A DNA stretch of 32,848 nucleotides, from NCBI GenBank assembly GCA_022510705.1, contig JAFLSX010000025.1, forward strand, positions 1 to 32,848, given 5' to 3'. Both the position numbers and the translations under genes were made by a program. This document shows positions 5,974 to 14,263 of this stretch, one piece after another (within the stretch, counting starts at the first letter, position 1; the number at the start of each line of letters is the position of its first letter). Origin of the DNA: Lachnospiraceae bacterium (GTDB lineage: Bacteria; Bacillota; Clostridia; Lachnospirales; Lachnospiraceae). The notes beneath the pieces are model-generated. The model did not search any database. It saw nothing but the letters and a program-made list of their open reading frames with translations, and was not told the origin of the DNA.

Positions 5974-6927
5974 ATGATGGACATAGTAATACAAATCGGA
6001 TTACTTGTGCTTGGATTTGTAATGTTGATTAAGGGTGCGGATTGGTTTGTAGGCGGCGCATCCAGTTTGGCGGATAAGCTGGGAATTCCGCAGCTGGTGA
6101 TCGGTCTTACGATTGTAGCCATGGGCACCAGTGCACCGGAAGCGGCGGTGAGCATATCGGCGGCGTTAAAGAATACGGCGGAAAATGACAGCGCTGCAAT
6201 TGCAATCGGAAACGTCATCGGCAGCAATATTATGAATATTTTACTGATTTTGGGAATCACGGCAGCCATTACCGCCATAGCGGTGCAGACCTCCACTTTA
6301 AAGTACGAGCTGCCTTTCCTGCTGGGTATTACGGTGCTGCTGTTCGGACTGGGTTATTTTGACGGCGTGGTGAGCAGGCTGGACGGCATTATTCTATGGG
6401 CTTGCTTTATCATATATTTGCTCTATTTGCTGTGGATGACCAAAAAGGGTCAGGCGGAGTTGGAAGAAGCAGAAACCGTCAACAGCAATCCCCTTGTACT
6501 TTTGCTTTTGCTGGTGGGCGGCGGTGCCTGCATCGTTGTGGGAAGTAATGTGACGGTGGATGCAGCCACAGAACTGGCGCGCATCTTCGGTATGAGTGAG
6601 CGTCTGATCGGACTTACCATTGTCGCTTTCGGAACTTCCCTTCCGGAACTGATCACATCTACTACGGCGGCCATCAAAAAGAAAGCGGATATTGCAGTGG
6701 GCAACATCGTGGGAAGCAATGTGTTTAATCTTCTCTTTGTTATCGGTACCACAGCCTTGATTACGGATGTGCCTTATAATAAAGACTTTTTTGTGGATAG
6801 CATGATTGCCATTGCCGCAGTCATTCTGCTTTTCCTGTGTGCGGTGGGCAAGAAGAAGCTGACCAGAGCGGGCGGCATCGTCATGCTCTGCTGCATGGCC
6901 GGTTATATGGTGTATTTGTGGGTATAG
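5974..6927 (+). CDS. Calcium/sodium antiporter, CaCA (YrbG) family
   Basis: Predicted integral membrane exchanger that extrudes Ca2+ in exchange for Na+ (some family members are K+-dependent). It has 317 residues with about ten hydrophobic segments and the two internal alpha-repeats that define the family. The first is VIGLTIVAMGTSAPEA (GTSAPEA at residues 51-57) with GNVIGSN (79-85). The second is LIGLTIVAFGTSLPEL (220-226) with GNIVGSN (243-249). The acidic residues in GTSxPE are the ion-binding Glu of each repeat. The start at 5974 follows AAGGA (5963-5967); the ATG at 5977 is equally possible. The upstream in-frame extension to 5878 would include the promoter. A bidirectional terminator separates it from the convergent hflC. 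Confidence 0.92.
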   Translation: MMDIVIQIGLLVLGFVMLIKGADWFVGGASSLADKLGIPQLVIGLTIVAMGTSAPEAAVSISAALKNTAENDSAAIAIGNVIGSNIMNILLILGITAAITAIAVQTSTLKYELPFLLGITVLLFGLGYFDGVVSRLDGIILWACFIIYLLYLLWMTKKGQAELEEAETVNSNPLVLLLLLVGGGACIVVGSNVTVDAATELARIFGMSERLIGLTIVAFGTSLPELITSTTAAIKKKADIAVGNIVGSNVFNLLFVIGTTALITDVPYNKDFFVDSMIAIAAVILLFLCAVGKKKLTRAGGIVMLCCMAGYMVYLWV

Positions 6928-6951
6928 AGAAGCCGGACGGTATGCCTTTGC

Positions 6952-7003
6952 AAAAAAAGAGCCTGTCCCGTAAGTGCGAAACGCTTACGGAGCAGGCTTT
7001 TAT
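6952..7003. terminator. Bidirectional terminator between the exchanger gene and hflC
   Basis: AGCCTGTCCCGTAAGTG (6960-6976) pairs with CGCTTACGGAGCAGGCT (6982-6998) with a few mismatches or G-U pairs. TTTTAT follows on the plus strand. Seven A residues at 6952-6958 give a T7 tract for minus-strand transcripts, so it serves both convergent genes. Confidence 0.85.
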
Positions 7004-7014
7004 GGTTCTGATCT

Positions 7015-7878
7015 TTAATAGAAAATCTTTGCAATGGGTGAATCGGGAGATAAGATCAGCGTTTTATTATCTCCGGTCATGGTGATCTTGATAGCATCCA
7101 GGCTGCGCACGAAGGAATAAAATTCGGTGCGGGAAGGATCGGCATAGGCTTCTGAGAGAATGCGCATATATTCTGCTTCGCCCTCGGCAATTAAAATTTC
7201 AGCCTCTTTCTCTGCTTCGGAGATCATGACCGTGACTTCCCTGTCCGTGGTATTGCGGATGATCTGTGCTTCCGAATTACCTTCCGCGGTATAGGTGGCA
7301 GCAATGTTGTCGCGCTCGGAAATCATTCGTTCATAGACAGCGGCTTTATTATCACTGGGCAAATCCAGATGCTTGGTTTCAAAAGCCAGAAGCTCGATAC
7401 CGTACTGATCCAGAGAATCACCGATGCTTTCCATAACGGCTGCGGATAACTGGCCGTCGCGTCCGCTGATCACATCTTCCTGGCTCATGCTGCTGATAAT
7501 ATTCTTGGTAGCATTGTAGACAATGGTGTCCAAACGGCCCTCTGCATTGGCAATGGAAGAGTTCAGGGTCTGGGCAAATTTCAGAGGATCCGTAATACGC
7601 CATAGAATGTAGCTGTCCGTGATCATAGTCTTCTTATCGCCGGTAATGACATCGGAGGCAGATAAATCGTATAAAAGCGTCTGCTTAGGAAGCTTATCCA
7701 CGGTTTGAATAAAGGGAATCCGAAAACTGATGCCGGCTTCCGATACCACATGGTCCACTTTGCCAAACTGGCGAATCAGGGTATATTCATTTTCCTGTGT
7801 GATGACAATACAAGAACTTCCGATTATCAATAAAAGAAATATAACTGCAATCAATATAACTTTTTTCGCTGTTTTCAT
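7015..7878 (-). CDS. hflC: HflC-like SPFH/band 7 membrane protein
   Basis: SPFH-domain proteins of the HflK/HflC type form large membrane-anchored rings that modulate the FtsH protease. The protein has 287 residues: an N-terminal membrane anchor (~7-26), then the SPFH domain starting ENEYTLIRQFGKVDHVV, and a long helical region rich in Ala/Glu (AEKEAEILIAEGEAEYM), followed by TEFYSFVRSLDAIK as in HflC. The start at 7878 follows GGAGG five bases upstream on the minus strand. That Shine-Dalgarno overlaps the hflK stop codon, so translation is probably coupled. The in-frame extension to 7956 lies inside hflK and is rejected. No ftsH gene lies in the window. Confidence 0.93.
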   Translation of the reverse strand: MKTAKKVILIAVIFLLLIIGSSCIVITQENEYTLIRQFGKVDHVVSEAGISFRIPFIQTVDKLPKQTLLYDLSASDVITGDKKTMITDSYILWRITDPLKFAQTLNSSIANAEGRLDTIVYNATKNIISSMSQEDVISGRDGQLSAAVMESIGDSLDQYGIELLAFETKHLDLPSDNKAAVYERMISERDNIAATYTAEGNSEAQIIRNTTDREVTVMISEAEKEAEILIAEGEAEYMRILSEAYADPSRTEFYSFVRSLDAIKITMTGDNKTLILSPDSPIAKIFY

Positions 7879-7888
7879 AATTTCCTCC

Positions 7889-8890
7889 TTATTGCTGGGT
7901 GTCGGTTGAAGTGCCAAAGTCCGCAAAGGATTCCAGAGGATAGAAGGTCTGGACATTTCCGTTAGGACTTTCGATAACGACCTTTAAGTCCGGCAGTATT
8001 TCCTCCATGGCCTCATAGAACATCCGCTCCCTTGTGATCTCCGGGTTTTTCACATATTCTTCGTACATGGCATTAAAACGCGCTACCTGCGCAATGGCTT
8101 CGTTGATGCGGGCGGTTTTCTGCGCTTCGGCATCCTGGATAATGGCATCGGCCCGGGCCTGTGCAAGCGGTATTTGCTCATTGCGGTATTTATTAGCATT
8201 GTTTAAAGCAGTTTCTTTTCCCTGCTTAGCGGTTTCCACTGCTTTAAATGCCTCCATGACTTCCTGGGTGGGAGGCTCGGAATCCTGTATGGTAATGTTT
8301 ACCAGCTGAATACCCAGATCCTGTTCTTCCAGCTTCAGCAAAATGCTTTCTTTAATAGCGGCCTGTATTTCATTTTTTCCGGTGGTCAGTACATCGTCCA
8401 CAGGGTAGCTGCCGATCACATTGCGGATGCAGCTCATGCTGATATTTTTTAAAATTTCAACCGGTTCGTCGGATGCAAAGACGGCTTTGACCGGATCGGA
8501 AAAACGATACTCCACAAAGAAATCCACATTGACAAAGTTGTAATCCGAAGTGATCATCAGGGACTCTTCCTCATTGGAGATATTGCTGTACTGATCATAA
8601 CCGATGGAAAAGCCTTGAATGGTAGTATTGACTTTTCTTACCTGCTGGATAAAAGGTATCTTAAGATGCAGGCCCGGCTCAGTAACGGAAGAAGCCTGTC
8701 CAAAGGTAATGAGCACCGCCTGTTCCTGCTCTCCGATCTGGTATGCGGAATTGAAGATCAGGATCAGCGCCGCTATCACGATAACGGCAATAACGGCAAG
8801 CTTTTTTAAAGGAATATTGGGGATGGGATTGCCATCCGGGCTTATGGTTTCAAAACCATTGCGCTTGTTGCGGAAAGATGTATTCATCAT
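7889..8890 (-). CDS. hflK: HflK-like SPFH/band 7 membrane protein
   Basis: Partner of HflC in the SPFH complex. The protein has 333 residues: a polar N-terminal tail (~1-30), one membrane segment (~31-47, [16 protein letters not shown]), the SPFH domain ([20 protein letters not shown] onward), and a C-terminal coiled-coil-prone region ([20 protein letters not shown], then [20 protein letters not shown]). The sequence [20 protein letters not shown] near the end matches the HflK C-terminal pattern. The start at 8890 lies seven bases after GGGAGG on the minus strand; the adjacent ATG at 8887 is possible. It is the first gene of the hflK-hflC pair, with a good minus-strand promoter upstream. Confidence 0.93.
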   Translation of the reverse strand: MMNTSFRNKRNGFETISPDGNPIPNIPLKKLAVIAVIVIAALILIFNSAYQIGEQEQAVLITFGQASSVTEPGLHLKIPFIQQVRKVNTTIQGFSIGYDQYSNISNEEESLMITSDYNFVNVDFFVEYRFSDPVKAVFASDEPVEILKNISMSCIRNVIGSYPVDDVLTTGKNEIQAAIKESILLKLEEQDLGIQLVNITIQDSEPPTQEVMEAFKAVETAKQGKETALNNANKYRNEQIPLAQARADAIIQDAEAQKTARINEAIAQVARFNAMYEEYVKNPEITRERMFYEAMEEILPDLKVVIESPNGNVQTFYPLESFADFGTSTDTQQ

Positions 8891-8931
8891 AAGTCTGCCT
8901 CCCGTGCTTTTGCACTGTTTATTTTGTATTT

Positions 8932-8960
8932 ATCATACTCTCTTTTTAGATTTCCCACAA
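8932..8960 (-). promoter_or_regulatory. Promoter of hflK-hflC (minus strand)
   Basis: On the minus strand: TTGTGG (8960-8955), a 17-base spacer, then TATGAT (8937-8932). It lies about 42 bases upstream of the hflK start codon. Confidence 0.55.
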
Positions 8961-9059
8961 TAAAAAGAAATGCATCATTCTCTAAAACTTTTCTAAAATT
9001 CGGAACGAGTTTGCACGTTGCAGAGTCTTATCGTGCAGTGGATTTTATCTGGCTGATAC

Positions 9060-9088
9060 TTGTATTTGTAGGACAAATATACTATCAT
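9060..9088 (+). promoter_or_regulatory. Promoter of the glpK operon
   Basis: TTGTAT (9060-9065), a 17-base spacer, then TATCAT (9083-9088). The predicted start is near 9095, about 33 bases before the glpK ATG. No obvious operator palindrome was recognised. Confidence 0.5.
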
Positions 9089-9127
9089 AAATATAAATGT
9101 AAGCGGACAGGAAAAGGGAGTTTTAGG

Positions 9128-10621
9128 ATGAAAAAATATGTATTGGCGCTTGATCAGGGAACTACCAGTTCCCGATGCATTTTATTTGACAGACAGGGAA
9201 AAATCTGCTCCATGGCCCAAAAGGAATTCGGACAGATCTATCCCCGGCCGGGCTGGGTGGAGCATGATCCTATGGAAATCTGGTCCTCACAGTTGGCGGT
9301 TGCCATAGAAGCCATGGCCAAGATAGGAGCAAAGCCAGAGGAGATCAGCGGCATAGGTATTACCAATCAACGGGAAACCACGATCGTATGGGATAAGAAA
9401 ACGGGTGAACCGGTATATAACGCCATTGTCTGGCAGTGCCGCAGGACGGCGGAAGCAATCGATAAGTTGACAGAGGCAGGTTTTGATAAGACAATCCGGG
9501 AGAGGACGGGACTGATACCGGATGCCTATTTCAGCGCCTCTAAAATTGCCTGGATATTGGAGCATGTGGAAGGTGCCGGAAAAAGAGCAGAAGCAGGAGA
9601 ATTGTTGTTTGGAACGGTGGATACCTGGCTTATCTGGAACCTGACAAAGGGAGCGGTTCATGTTACGGACTATACCAACGCATCCCGGACCATGCTGTAC
9701 GATATTTATAATCTAAAATGGGATCGGGAGATTCTGGAATACTTTCATATCCCGGAGAGTATGCTCCCGCAGGTAAAGCCCTCCAGCTATATTTACGGCT
9801 GCACAGAAGTGTCGGCACTGGGAGGGGAAATTCCCATAGCAGGAGCAGCAGGAGACCAGCAGGCTGCTTTGTTCGGACAGTGCTGCTTTGAACCGGGAGA
9901 AGTCAAGAATACCTACGGGACAGGCTGCTTTTTATTGATGAATACAGGTGATAATGCCATTGCCTCAAAGAGCGGTTTGCTGACAACCATTGCGGCAAGT
10001 ACGAAAGAGCATCCGGAATATGCTTTAGAGGGCAGCGTCTTTGTGGCGGGAGCAGCTATCCAATGGCTGCGGGACGGTATGCGTATGATGCGTGACGCTG
10101 CACAATCGGAAGAGTATGCTTCCTCGGTGGAAGATACGGGGGGTATCTATGTGGTACCTGCCTTTGCTGGTTTAGGAGCACCCTACTGGAATCCCTATGC
10201 AAGGGGGACCATCGTAGGGCTGACCCGGGGCTGTACCAAGGAGCATTTTATCAGGGCAACACTGGAATCCATTGCATTCCAGACAGTGGATGTACTGCAG
10301 GCAATGGAAAAGGATGCGGGTATGGAATTAAAGAGCTTAAAAGTGGACGGAGGCGCCAGCTCCAACGACTTTTTAATGCAGTTTCAGTCGGATATTCTGA
10401 ATACGGAGGTCAGACGTCCGGAGTGTATTGAAACTACTGCGTTGGGAGCAGCATATTTGGCAGGACTGGCGACCGGTTACTGGAAAGATAAAGCTGAGAT
10501 AAAAGAAAATTGGCAGCTGGGCAGAACTTTTCTTCCCACTATGGAGGCAGAAAAACGGGATGCTCTTTTAAAGGGCTGGAAAAAGGCAGTAAAATGTGCT
10601 TTAATATGGGCAGAAGATTAA
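9128..10621 (+). CDS. glpK: Glycerol kinase
   Basis: Phosphorylates glycerol to glycerol-3-phosphate with ATP in the cytoplasm. The protein has 497 residues, the usual size of FGGY-family glycerol kinases. Visible motifs are [16 protein letters not shown] (phosphate-1 loop), [50 protein letters not shown] and the C-terminal [16 protein letters not shown]. The ATG at 9128 follows AAAGGGAG (9113-9120). In many Firmicutes GlpK proteins a loop at about residue 230 carries a His (YHFFG-type) phosphorylated by HPr; here the loop reads [13 protein letters not shown], with no His, so that PTS activation switch appears absent. The aminotransferase follows 20 bases later and is probably in the same transcript. 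No glycerol facilitator or GlpP lies nearby. Confidence 0.96.
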   Translation: MKKYVLALDQGTTSSRCILFDRQGKICSMAQKEFGQIYPRPGWVEHDPMEIWSSQLAVAIEAMAKIGAKPEEISGIGITNQRETTIVWDKKTGEPVYNAIVWQCRRTAEAIDKLTEAGFDKTIRERTGLIPDAYFSASKIAWILEHVEGAGKRAEAGELLFGTVDTWLIWNLTKGAVHVTDYTNASRTMLYDIYNLKWDREILEYFHIPESMLPQVKPSSYIYGCTEVSALGGEIPIAGAAGDQQAALFGQCCFEPGEVKNTYGTGCFLLMNTGDNAIASKSGLLTTIAASTKEHPEYALEGSVFVAGAAIQWLRDGMRMMRDAAQSEEYASSVEDTGGIYVVPAFAGLGAPYWNPYARGTIVGLTRGCTKEHFIRATLESIAFQTVDVLQAMEKDAGMELKSLKVDGGASSNDFLMQFQSDILNTEVRRPECIETTALGAAYLAGLATGYWKDKAEIKENWQLGRTFLPTMEAEKRDALLKGWKKAVKCALIWAED

Positions 10622-10641
10622 GTGTTTAAGGAGAATGAGAA

Positions 10642-11832
10642 ATGCTGGTTCAAAAGTATAAGGGTATGCTTTCCGCAAAATCCGTTATCAGGCAGTTATC
10701 GGAGTTTGCCACGGCAAGGGGAAATGAGATCGGTTATGAGAATGTATTTGATTTCAGCTTGGGAAATCCGTCGGTTCCGGTACCTTCCGAGTTTACGGAT
10801 ATCTTGATAAATATGCTGCAAAATGAGGATCCCATGACGCTTCATGGATATAGCCCCAGTCTGGGGATTACTTCCGTAAGGGAGAAGCTGGCTGCATCTT
10901 TAGAGAAGCGCTCGGGACTGCCTTACAGAAAGGAACATGTTTTTATGGCTGTGGGGGCAGCAGGCGCACTGGCCCATGCATTCCGACTGGTGACGGAGCC
11001 CGGGGATGAGATACTGACCTTTGCACCGTTCTTTCCCGAGTATCATCCCTATGTGGATTTAAGCGGTGCGGTATTGAAAGTGGTACCGGCCAATACAGAG
11101 GATTTTCAGATTAATTTTGAAGCCTTTGAAGAGATGCTCTCCGAAAAAACCATGGCTGTCTTAGTGAATACTCCCAATAATCCCTCGGGTATTGTATATT
11201 CCGCACAAACCCTTGAGAAACTGGCCGAAATACTGAAAAGAAAATCGGAGGAGTATGGACATATCATCTATCTGATCTCCGACGAGCCTTACAGGGAGAT
11301 TGTGTTTGAGGGTGTAGATGCACCATGGGTTGCTGCTTTTTATGACAATACCATTACTTGCTACAGCTTTTCCAAGGCCCTGTCCCTGCCGGGAGAGAGA
11401 ATCGGTTATGTGGCCATAAATCCGGCGTGCAGGGATGCTGAGGATATGGTGCAGATGTGCGGACAAATATCCCGCGGTATCGGACACAATTGTCCGCCCT
11501 CCATCATACAGCTGGCAGTGGCGGAGGTGCTGGATAAAACGGCAGATCTGTCTGTATATGAAACCAATATGAATATTTTATACAAGGAATTAAAAGCATT
11601 AGGATTTACCTGCGTAAAACCAGGCGGCACTTTTTATATCTTCCCCAAGGCATTGGAAGAAGATGCCAAAGCATTCTGCCAGAAAGCGCTGCAGTACGAT
11701 CTGGTGCTGGTGCCGGGAGATACTTTCGGTTGTCCCGGATATTTCAGGATGGCCTATTGCATCGATACCGAAAAGGTGGAGCGTTCGCTGGCGGCATTGA
11801 GAAGATTTGTAGAAACAGAATACAAGGCCTAA
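10642..11832 (+). CDS. PLP-dependent aminotransferase, class I/II
   Basis: Fold-type I aminotransferase of 396 residues, a typical size. The PLP-binding residues are visible: NTPNNPSG (Asn at 176-180), SDEPYREI (Asp214) and the Schiff-base lysine Lys245 in SFSKALSLPGERIGY. The C-terminal substrate-carboxylate Arg lies in GYFRMAYC. The amino acid substrate cannot be assigned; aspartate- or aromatic-type enzymes look similar. The ATG at 10642 follows AAGGAG (10628-10633), only 20 bases after glpK, so co-transcription is likely. The patatin-like gene follows after 44 bases. Confidence 0.92.
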   Translation: MLVQKYKGMLSAKSVIRQLSEFATARGNEIGYENVFDFSLGNPSVPVPSEFTDILINMLQNEDPMTLHGYSPSLGITSVREKLAASLEKRSGLPYRKEHVFMAVGAAGALAHAFRLVTEPGDEILTFAPFFPEYHPYVDLSGAVLKVVPANTEDFQINFEAFEEMLSEKTMAVLVNTPNNPSGIVYSAQTLEKLAEILKRKSEEYGHIIYLISDEPYREIVFEGVDAPWVAAFYDNTITCYSFSKALSLPGERIGYVAINPACRDAEDMVQMCGQISRGIGHNCPPSIIQLAVAEVLDKTADLSVYETNMNILYKELKALGFTCVKPGGTFYIFPKALEEDAKAFCQKALQYDLVLVPGDTFGCPGYFRMAYCIDTEKVERSLAALRRFVETEYKA

Positions 11833-11876
11833 ACTTGATCGGACAGGCATAATAATAGAAAAGGAATGGTGAAGAT

Positions 11877-12725
11877 ATGTATCAGGCAGGATTGGTTTTG
11901 GAAGGCGGAGGAATGAAAGGCGTTTATACGGCGGGCGTACTGGATTTCTTTCTGGATAAAGGGCTGGTGTTTTCCAGTGTATACGGCGTTTCGGCAGGCG
12001 CATGCCATATGTGCAGTTATCTGTCAGGGCAAAGAGGCAGAGCTTTAGAGGTGTGCATCGATTATCTGGACACCAGAAAATACTGCAGCGCGGAAAGCCT
12101 TCTGACTACCGGTGACTTATTCAATGTGAATATGGCATATCATTTGATACCGGAATATTTAAATCCCTATGACTACGAAACCTTTGATAATTATGAAGGC
12201 AAAGCCTATGCGGTGGTTACCAATATTGTGAGCGGAGAACCAGAATATCTTAGGATTCGGGATATGAAAAACGACATTGACGCCATACGGGCTTCGGCCT
12301 CGCTGCCGCTGGTATCCCGAAATGTGAAATATAAAGGGAAGCTTTATTTGGACGGAGGTCTTGCAGATCCCATCCCCATCTGTAAATCCATTTTAAGCGG
12401 CAACAAAAAGAATGTGGTCATTCTGACAAAAGAAGAAGGTTATGTACGCACGCCTTCTTCCCATTTAGAATTAATAAAACTGCGTTATCTGCGTTATCCC
12501 AAAGTATATGAACTGATGGCGGAACGCCATTTGAGTTATAATGCGACGATGGCCTATTTGGAAAAACAGCAGGAGAACGGGCAGGCTTTTGTCATCAGGC
12601 CCAAGCATAAGAGCGAAGTAAACCGAATTGAGAAAGATGCCGAAAAATTGAAAGCACTTTACGAGGAGGGCTATCGGGATGCAGAGGAACATTTTGCACT
12701 TCTGCAGAATTATTTGGAAGCATAA
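11877..12725 (+). CDS. Patatin-like phospholipase/acyl hydrolase
   Basis: Predicted serine lipid acyl hydrolase with the patatin Ser-Asp dyad: oxyanion loop EGGGMKG (residues 9-15), nucleophile elbow GVSAG (Ser39) and the dyad Asp159 in DGGLADP. The protein has 282 residues, as in the YjjU/YlbK-like bacterial patatins, with a C-terminal extension containing LRYLRYPKVYELMAERH. It has no signal peptide, so action at the cytoplasmic face of the membrane is inferred. The ATG at 11877 follows AAAGGA about twelve bases upstream. It lies between the aminotransferase and uppP, all in one direction with short gaps. Confidence 0.92.
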   Translation: MYQAGLVLEGGGMKGVYTAGVLDFFLDKGLVFSSVYGVSAGACHMCSYLSGQRGRALEVCIDYLDTRKYCSAESLLTTGDLFNVNMAYHLIPEYLNPYDYETFDNYEGKAYAVVTNIVSGEPEYLRIRDMKNDIDAIRASASLPLVSRNVKYKGKLYLDGGLADPIPICKSILSGNKKNVVILTKEEGYVRTPSSHLELIKLRYLRYPKVYELMAERHLSYNATMAYLEKQQENGQAFVIRPKHKSEVNRIEKDAEKLKALYEEGYRDAEEHFALLQNYLEA

Positions 12726-12749
12726 TAATAGTTTGAAAAGAGGCTGTGT

Positions 12750-13598
12750 ATGTGGAACGTTTTAAAAGCAATTTTATTTGGTATTGTAGAGGGTATTACG
12801 GAGTGGCTGCCCATCAGCAGTACGGGGCATCTGATCCTACTGGAGGAATTTGTACAATTTGAAAATGTATCCGAGAATTTTTCTGAGATGTTCGAGGTGG
12901 TTATCCAGCTGGGCGCGATTCTGGCAGTAGTATTGTTATTCTTTAAACAGATATGGCCTTTTTGCAGAAAGGGCAGGGGATATAAAGAAAGCGGACCTTT
13001 GGCTTATGTTAATATGGATATTCTGACGCTGTGGTTTAAGATTTTAGTGGCCTGTGTACCGGCGGCAGTAATCGGTGTCTGGTTTGATGATGAACTGAAT
13101 GCACTGTTTTTTCATTGGTATGTGGTAGCCGGGGCATTGATCGTTTTCGGCGTGGCCTTTTTACTGGTGGAAAACTGGAACAAAGGGAGAAACCCTGCGG
13201 TTACGGAATTAGCCGGTTTAAGTTATAAAGCGGCATTTTTCATTGGTGCGTTTCAGCTGTTGGCAGCAGTGTTCCCGGGTACTTCGCGCTCGGGCGCAAC
13301 GATAGTGGGGGCGCTGTTACTTGGTATTGCAAGACCGGTGGCCGCAGAGTTTACTTTCTTTTTGGCAATTCCCGTTATGTTTGGTGCAAGTTTGTTAAAA
13401 CTGCTAAAATTCGGACTGGATTTTTCGACCACGGAGTTGATGGTTTTGATCACGGCTATGGTGACGGCATTTGTGGTTTCTGTTGTAGTGATAAAATTTT
13501 TACTGGCTTATATCAAGAAGCATAATTTTAAGGTATTCGGTTGGTACAGGATCGGATTAGGCGCTCTTGTATTTTTATATTTTTTGTTTTTAGTATAA
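12750..13598 (+). CDS. uppP: Undecaprenyl-diphosphate phosphatase (UppP/BacA)
   Basis: Integral membrane enzyme that dephosphorylates undecaprenyl pyrophosphate to recycle the lipid carrier for peptidoglycan and other wall polymers; it confers bacitracin tolerance. The protein has 282 residues with about eight hydrophobic segments. Both family signatures are present: EGITEWLPISSTGH (residues 14-27) and PGTSRSG (176-182), with GVAFLLVE between them. The ATG at 12750 follows the weak GAGG in AAAAGAGGCTGTGT. It lies 24 bases after the patatin gene and is probably the last gene of the glpK transcript. Only an AT-rich, poorly formed palindrome follows the stop codon. Confidence 0.96.
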   Translation: MWNVLKAILFGIVEGITEWLPISSTGHLILLEEFVQFENVSENFSEMFEVVIQLGAILAVVLLFFKQIWPFCRKGRGYKESGPLAYVNMDILTLWFKILVACVPAAVIGVWFDDELNALFFHWYVVAGALIVFGVAFLLVENWNKGRNPAVTELAGLSYKAAFFIGAFQLLAAVFPGTSRSGATIVGALLLGIARPVAAEFTFFLAIPVMFGASLLKLLKFGLDFSTTELMVLITAMVTAFVVSVVVIKFLLAYIKKHNFKVFGWYRIGLGALVFLYFLFLV

Positions 13599-13638
13599 AA
13601 TTTAAATTTTTTATAGTGGGTACAATATAACGCAATAG

Positions 13639-13667
13639 TTGACAAAAGCGCCGGAATGCACTATATT
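13639..13667 (+). promoter_or_regulatory. Strong sigma-A promoter of the lysine-rich protein gene
   Basis: Consensus TTGACA (13639-13644), a 17-base spacer, then TATATT (13662-13667). The predicted start is about 13674, some 70 bases before the ATG at 13745. This suggests high constitutive expression. Confidence 0.8.
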
Positions 13668-13744
13668 GTAAATATAAGTAGATTTTGCAAATACTGAAAA
13701 GTTATGGCATCACAGAGTGGCGTTTTGTAGAAAGGGAGGATTTT

Positions 13745-14155
13745 ATGTCACCAGTTAAGAAGGCAACGGTTAAGACAACACCGGAAGTAAAAGAGGTAAA
13801 GGAAGTAAAAGCTGCAGCAGAGGTAAAGCCGGCAGAACCGGTTAAGGCAGAAAAGGCGGCTGCAAAGACAACGACTGCGAAAAAGACGACTGCAAAGAAG
13901 ACAACTGCTAAGAAAGCAACCGGAGCTAAGAGAGGCCCTAAGGCTAAGGGGGAAGTTAAGGTAAGCATGAACGTGCAGTTTGGCGGTAAGTCCTATACAA
14001 CCGATGATCTGGTAAAGATCGCAAAGGATGTATGGAAATATGACTTAAAGCAGAAGGCTGTAGATTTTAAATCTGTAGAGCTGTATGTAAAGCCTGAAGA
14101 CGGTATGGCTTATTACGTTATCAACGGTAAAGAAGCAGGCAGCTTTTATATTTAA
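13745..14155 (+). CDS. Histone H1-like Lys/Ala/Thr-rich tail fused to a DUF6465-type domain
   Basis: Function unknown. The protein has 136 residues. Residues 1-70 are low-complexity Lys, Ala, Thr and Val sequence with repeated AKKTT units (positions ~41-60), resembling histone H1 tails and bacterial nucleoid proteins. Residues ~71-136 form a compact domain (VSMNVQFGGKSYTTDDLVKI, then SVELYVKPEDGMAYYVINGK) that I recognise as the DUF6465 type found in Lachnospiraceae. The start at 13745 follows GGGAGGA (13734-13740); the upstream in-frame ATG at 13685 has no Shine-Dalgarno. It is monocistronic, between its own strong promoter and a terminator at 14180. DNA binding is inferred from the tail only. 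Confidence 0.8.
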   Translation: MSPVKKATVKTTPEVKEVKEVKAAAEVKPAEPVKAEKAAAKTTTAKKTTAKKTTAKKATGAKRGPKAKGEVKVSMNVQFGGKSYTTDDLVKIAKDVWKYDLKQKAVDFKSVELYVKPEDGMAYYVINGKEAGSFYI

Positions 14156-14179
14156 TTTCTATCAATCGGATACGATCAT

Positions 14180-14238
14180 AATTCCTATCGACAGTTACGA
14201 GAGAGAATGAACTTGTGGCTGTGGATAGGAATTTTTTT
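14180..14238 (+). terminator. Terminator of the lysine-rich protein gene
   Basis: ATTCCTATCGACAG (14181-14194) pairs with CTGTGGATAGGAAT (14219-14232) with one mismatch around a 24-base loop, followed by a run of T to 14238. Confidence 0.75.
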
Positions 14239-14263
14239 GGAAAGGATTTTATAATTCGAATCT

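Noticed and set aside
13850..13925. Short direct repeats in the lysine-rich gene, considered as a CRISPR-like or tandem-repeat array
   Set aside because: They are in-frame codon repeats encoding AKKTT units of the protein tail, with no spacers.
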